64,000 nt of DNA, from the NCBI GenBank assembly GCA_022711595.1, contig JAKLET010000008.1, forward strand, positions 1 to 64,000, in the 5' to 3' direction. The position numbers were made by a program, and so were the translations under genes. Position 1 is the stretch's first letter. Each line of letters opens with the position of its first letter. The notes under the pieces were generated by a model. That model ran no database searches and had not been told where the DNA came from. It saw only the letters and a program-made list of their open reading frames with translations. Source of the stretch: Deltaproteobacteria bacterium. GTDB taxonomy: Bacteria; Desulfobacterota; Syntrophorhabdia; Syntrophorhabdales; Syntrophorhabdaceae. Below are positions 62,101-64,000 of the stretch, piece after piece.

Positions 62101-62821
62101 GAAGATGGGAGATTCTCTCTTGCTTGGCATCTCCATGGGTTACTCACACACGAGGCTTAACATGAAGGACTCCTCCGACAGCGCCACGGTGTCGAGCTAC
62201 CAGGGTTCCCTCTACGGATCATACAAAAAAGATCCTTGGTATGTAAACGGCATCATGGCATACGGGTACAATCGCTATGATACCTCCCGGAACATCATAT
62301 TCGGTGGATTGGCAAGGACGGCAAATGCCCTCTACGGCGGCCATGCCATGGGAGGATATGTGGAAACGGGCTACCGCTTAACAACCGCTGTCGTCAATAT
62401 AATCCCCATGGCATCAATTCAGGGGAGCCATCTCACAAGAGACAGTTTCAAAGAACGCGATGCCGGGGCTTTAAACCTCTATGTCGACAGGGACAATGCC
62501 TCGTCTATGCAAAGCTCCCTGGGAGTGAGACTGAGGAAGGAGTACGGGGTATCAACGGGTATCGTTGTGCCTGAGATCTGGGGAAAATGGCTCCATGAGT
62601 TTTCCAATAACGAGTATACCGTCAATGCCTTATTTGCGGGCTCCCCCATTTCCATCTTTACCGTAAAAGGGGGCAGGCCCGACAGGGACAGTGCCAATGC
62701 CGGCCTCTTGCTTACCTGGGAGACAAAAAAGGGCATGGACCTCTATATTTCCTATGACGCTATTCTCTCCGGCGACCGTACCGATCAGGGAGGGTCTCTT
62801 GGGATGTGTTATAAGTGGTAA
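59126..62821 (+). CDS. Autotransporter (type V secretion) with Asn/Thr-rich repeat passenger
   Basis: A 1231-residue protein. An extended basic signal region with hydrophobic segment (YLCLVKVYFLATVFIFYSLPAHA) gives export. The passenger (about 60-830) is a beta-helix of short repeats: NSG-T/F-LTNSG units (about 150-260), autotransporter-associated units GSLTKTGAGTLTLSGANTYSGGT (at about 350 and 430), and a second Asn-rich tract (TLTNNAGATLTNSGTF). The C-terminal beta-barrel (about 950-1231) begins near RWGLWAQGYGG and ends GMCYKW with a terminal aromatic. Likely displayed on the outer membrane as an adhesin; its presence shows a diderm cell. Confidence 0.9.
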   Translation: MERKGITVKLKKVPILKRIVRLPDIFGAFLPGRRLHLYLCLVKVYFLATVFIFYSLPAHAIDPLISPNTGTIDISTIRQIITPYENQAAGIININSGGQVTNEGNQVDNYGAINVNSGGKLDNMWGMITNKTGGVLLNHGTVTDNGMSITNESGATVGNYSIWYSYGPFANDGSLTNHNGGTFDNNNAMASTGTLSNAGTWLNNDWSTLDNSGTLTNSGTFTNSSMATLTNSNALTNSGIFNNSGAFTNSGTLTVSSGGIFNQNNTATYSGAGSIILGGTLNNTSNNAFDITTLGFTGGTFNSNGTGSVSITTATVAGGQTGTIQGSGPIGLATADVDGTLNISAVISGTGSLTKTGAGTLTLSGANTYSGGTFINAGTLTVGSDANLGNASGGLTFTGGTLQVTGGFTTGRSVTLNAGGGTLDTNGNDLTISGVMIGAGSLTKTGAGTLVLTGANTYSGGTTVSTGTLQGDTSSLQGDITNDSQVIFDQAAAGTYAGDMCGTGTLIKTGAGTVTLTGSSCLGGGVTIVAGTLANDGAYINDIGATINNTAAGTLNNTGTLGNEGTLVNSGTLNNDNGGWLFNADGASMINNGMLNNLAGAQLTVQDGSFLTNNGTLTNNGWLGNDAGSVLTNNAALTNNNVLVNFAALTNNATLTNNVGASITNAATLTNNAGATLTNSGTFSNWAGAVFVNNGIFTNAGVFTNNGTLKGIGTIIGDITNDGIIAPGNSIGTMTITGNYTHNAGATYQVEVNAAGQSDRLVVTGTAVLNGGTVSVLASPGMYNVSTNYTILTAGSVTGTFASVAGNLAFLTPSLSYDPTHVYLLLTRNSTSFADVAQNWNQYAVASALDRSAPSATGDMADVINTLLGLSASDARGAYDQMGGLTHNALTGVTFFSFNRYLGAVADRVGGFITGAPSSMFSGRPVMLASRADTGSDAGNTLLAALGNMRSEGRPRWGLWAQGYGGMGDRHGNEISSRYDYDLAGIVVGFDRKMGDSLLLGISMGYSHTRLNMKDSSDSATVSSYQGSLYGSYKKDPWYVNGIMAYGYNRYDTSRNIIFGGLARTANALYGGHAMGGYVETGYRLTTAVVNIIPMASIQGSHLTRDSFKERDAGALNLYVDRDNASSMQSSLGVRLRKEYGVSTGIVVPEIWGKWLHEFSNNEYTVNALFAGSPISIFTVKGGRPDRDSANAGLLLTWETKKGMDLYISYDAILSGDRTDQGGSLGMCYKW

Positions 62822-63104
62822 ACAGCGGCGCGTCGTAAAGCGACGGGTGTAGTCCTTAAGAATATGAGCTTCCCCCTTCCGGCCCTGGTTTCTGCAGGAC
62901 GAATACAGCCTGAGTTCAAAGAACATTTCTAAACTTATAAAGATATTGTGCGATAATTATGATGAAGGGTATATTGTCCCTGCCGCCCTGCATTTGATCG
63001 GCGGAGGCTTGGACACACATGCGATAACGGTTTGATATCTGCACAAGCAGCCGATGAGTATTGCTGATATATTTCCGCGTCATTTGCACAACAAGGAGAG
63101 CCTG
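62822..63104. other. Intergenic region after the autotransporter
   Basis: Holds a short hairpin cgtcg/cgacg (about 62832-62846) after the autotransporter stop and an imperfect hairpin tgtccctgccgcc / ggcggaggcttggaca (about 62974-63016). No gene is seen, and no promoter could be fixed. Confidence 0.4.
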
Positions 63105-64000
63105 ATGCAGGGCACATCAAGGACAAAAAGGGAACTGCTCGAAGAGATAACCACCTTGAGAAGGAAGATCCAGGAATTTGAGCAATCTGAAACAACACGA
63201 GGGCCGGCGAAAGGGGTCATGCGGGAAAGTGACGAGCGGTTCCGTACTCTTGTGGAAGCAACGAGCGACTGGGTATGGGAGATCGACGGCAATGGCTTTT
63301 ATACCTATGCCAGTCCCAACATAAAAGACTTGCTCGGATATGAACCGGAAGACATCATAGGGAAGACCCCCTTTGATCTTATGCCCCGGGACAGTGCGGG
63401 ACGGGCAGGCGCGGCGTTTAAGAAAATATCTGAATCCCGGCAGTCTTTTTCGGGACTGGAGAATATCAACATACACAGGGATGGACGGAAAATTACGCTT
63501 GAAACAAACGGCGTGCCTGTTGTTGACGCCAGGGGAAATTATATGGGGTACCGCGGCTTCGACCGTGACATTACGGAACGCAAAAGAACAGAGGAAACCC
63601 TGCGCACCATTCAGATCCGGTTGTCGGTAGCAATGGAGCTCGCACATATCGTATACTGGGAATATGATCCTGTAAAGAGCCTGATCCTTCTCAATGATTC
63701 TTTCTATGTTTTTCATGGCACCACTGCCGAGCAGGAGGGGGGGTACCGGATGACGATCGAGGAATGCGCTGAACGGTTCATGTATCCTGATGATCGGCCG
63801 AGGTTTTTACAGGTTCTAAACCAAAACATCAAGAAAAGAGATACCGAATTTGTCAGCGATTTTGAGCACCGTATTATTCGTCGCGATGGCGAAGTGCGGC
63901 ATGTCCTGACACGAACAAGGTTCTTCGGGACCGGTTCGGATCATTCTTTTCGGGTATATGGCGCAACCCAGGATATCACCGACCTTAAACGGGCAGAGGA
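63105..64000 (+). CDS. Multi-PAS sensor protein, 5' part (runs off the window)
   Basis: ATG 63105 has AAGGAG upstream and the frame stays open to the window end (298 codons). A short coiled coil (LLEEITTLRRKIQEFEQSE) is followed by a PAS/PAC unit (RFRTLVEATSDWVWEIDGNG ... GYRGFDRDITERK) and a second PAS fold of the PAS_3 type (MTIEECAERFMYPDDRPRF ... RVYGATQDITDLKRAE). The output domain, probably a histidine kinase or a GGDEF domain, is beyond the window. No membrane segment is seen so far. Confidence 0.85.
   Translation, partial: MQGTSRTKRELLEEITTLRRKIQEFEQSETTRGPAKGVMRESDERFRTLVEATSDWVWEIDGNGFYTYASPNIKDLLGYEPEDIIGKTPFDLMPRDSAGRAGAAFKKISESRQSFSGLENINIHRDGRKITLETNGVPVVDARGNYMGYRGFDRDITERKRTEETLRTIQIRLSVAMELAHIVYWEYDPVKSLILLNDSFYVFHGTTAEQEGGYRMTIEECAERFMYPDDRPRFLQVLNQNIKKRDTEFVSDFEHRIIRRDGEVRHVLTRTRFFGTGSDHSFRVYGATQDITDLKRAE

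Noticed and set aside
1-64000. tRNA or rRNA genes, insertion sequences, prophage genes
   Set aside because: No T-loop-type motif in a cloverleaf setting, rRNA core sequence, transposase or integrase was seen by eye; a covariance scan would be decisive.

Overview
The window is a 64 kb piece of a GC-moderate, strictly anaerobic bacterial chromosome. The signature genes are a benzoyl-CoA lower pathway (SDR, had, oah/bamA, dch; 26.9-30.8 kb), a selenocysteine formate dehydrogenase, the oxygen-sensitive nrdD/nrdG ribonucleotide reductase, a rubrerythrin-type protein, and a 15 kb HdrABC/MvhD/MetFV/glutamate-synthase operon. This set fits a syntrophic aromatic-degrading member of the former Deltaproteobacteria (Syntrophorhabdus- or Syntrophus-like). 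That placement is an inference from gene content, not from a marker-gene search. No rRNA, tRNA, CRISPR array, IS element or phage gene was seen.

Layout. 0-9 kb: a deoxyribosyltransferase-like gene and a zinc-ribbon gene, a cyclic-nucleotide-binding protein, a CoA-disulfide-reductase-like enzyme in an operon with two YeeE/YedE transporter genes (one with an in-frame UGA exactly at the conserved Cys), uvrA, a secreted protein and ogt. 9-13 kb: rubrerythrin, an FmdE-like protein and a NuoG-like Sec formate dehydrogenase (UGA codon plus bSECIS hairpin). 13-24 kb: housekeeping genes (MBL hydrolase, V4R/histidine kinase pair, suhB, a galT-like gene, the nrdD-thioredoxin-nrdG operon with tandem NrdR boxes, rpoD, uspA). 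23.5-34 kb: the benzoyl-CoA operon, which runs on into a M24 peptidase, a TIM-barrel gene and radA; divergent from it are an MBL gene, an enoyl-CoA hydratase and a sodium:solute symporter. 35-54 kb: two near-duplicate ammonium transporters with a PII gene, followed by a tightly coupled operon (class I amidotransferase, mvhD, metF, two GltB-central-domain proteins, a GltB N/C-domain protein, hdrC, hdrB, a 1489-residue HdrA-GltD-HdrA fusion, mvhD, metV). 54-64 kb: an ABC-F ATPase, small conserved proteins, an alpha/beta hydrolase, a 1231-residue autotransporter and the start of a multi-PAS sensor.

How the parts work together. Aromatic acids would be converted to benzoyl-CoA and dienoyl-CoA elsewhere in the genome. 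Dch, Had and Oah here carry out the hydration, oxidation and ring cleavage that yield 3-hydroxypimeloyl-CoA, and the SDR may handle a later 3-hydroxyacyl step. Reducing equivalents could leave as formate through FdhA. The Hdr operon looks like a flavin-based electron-distribution complex wired both to methylene-tetrahydrofolate (MetFV) and to glutamate synthase modules, next to ammonium uptake and PII signalling. I consider it the most interesting system in the window, together with the probable selenocysteine YeeE/YedE protein.

A second theme is DNA structure. At least ten genes are followed at, or within a few bases of, their stop codon by short 'word' repeats (four families, for example gttgaaacgg, gtgaggcgtaaa, ggtgatagg, gttccaaag). 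These often recur inverted a short distance away, giving large hairpins. In several cases the repeat supplies the last codons and the stop itself.
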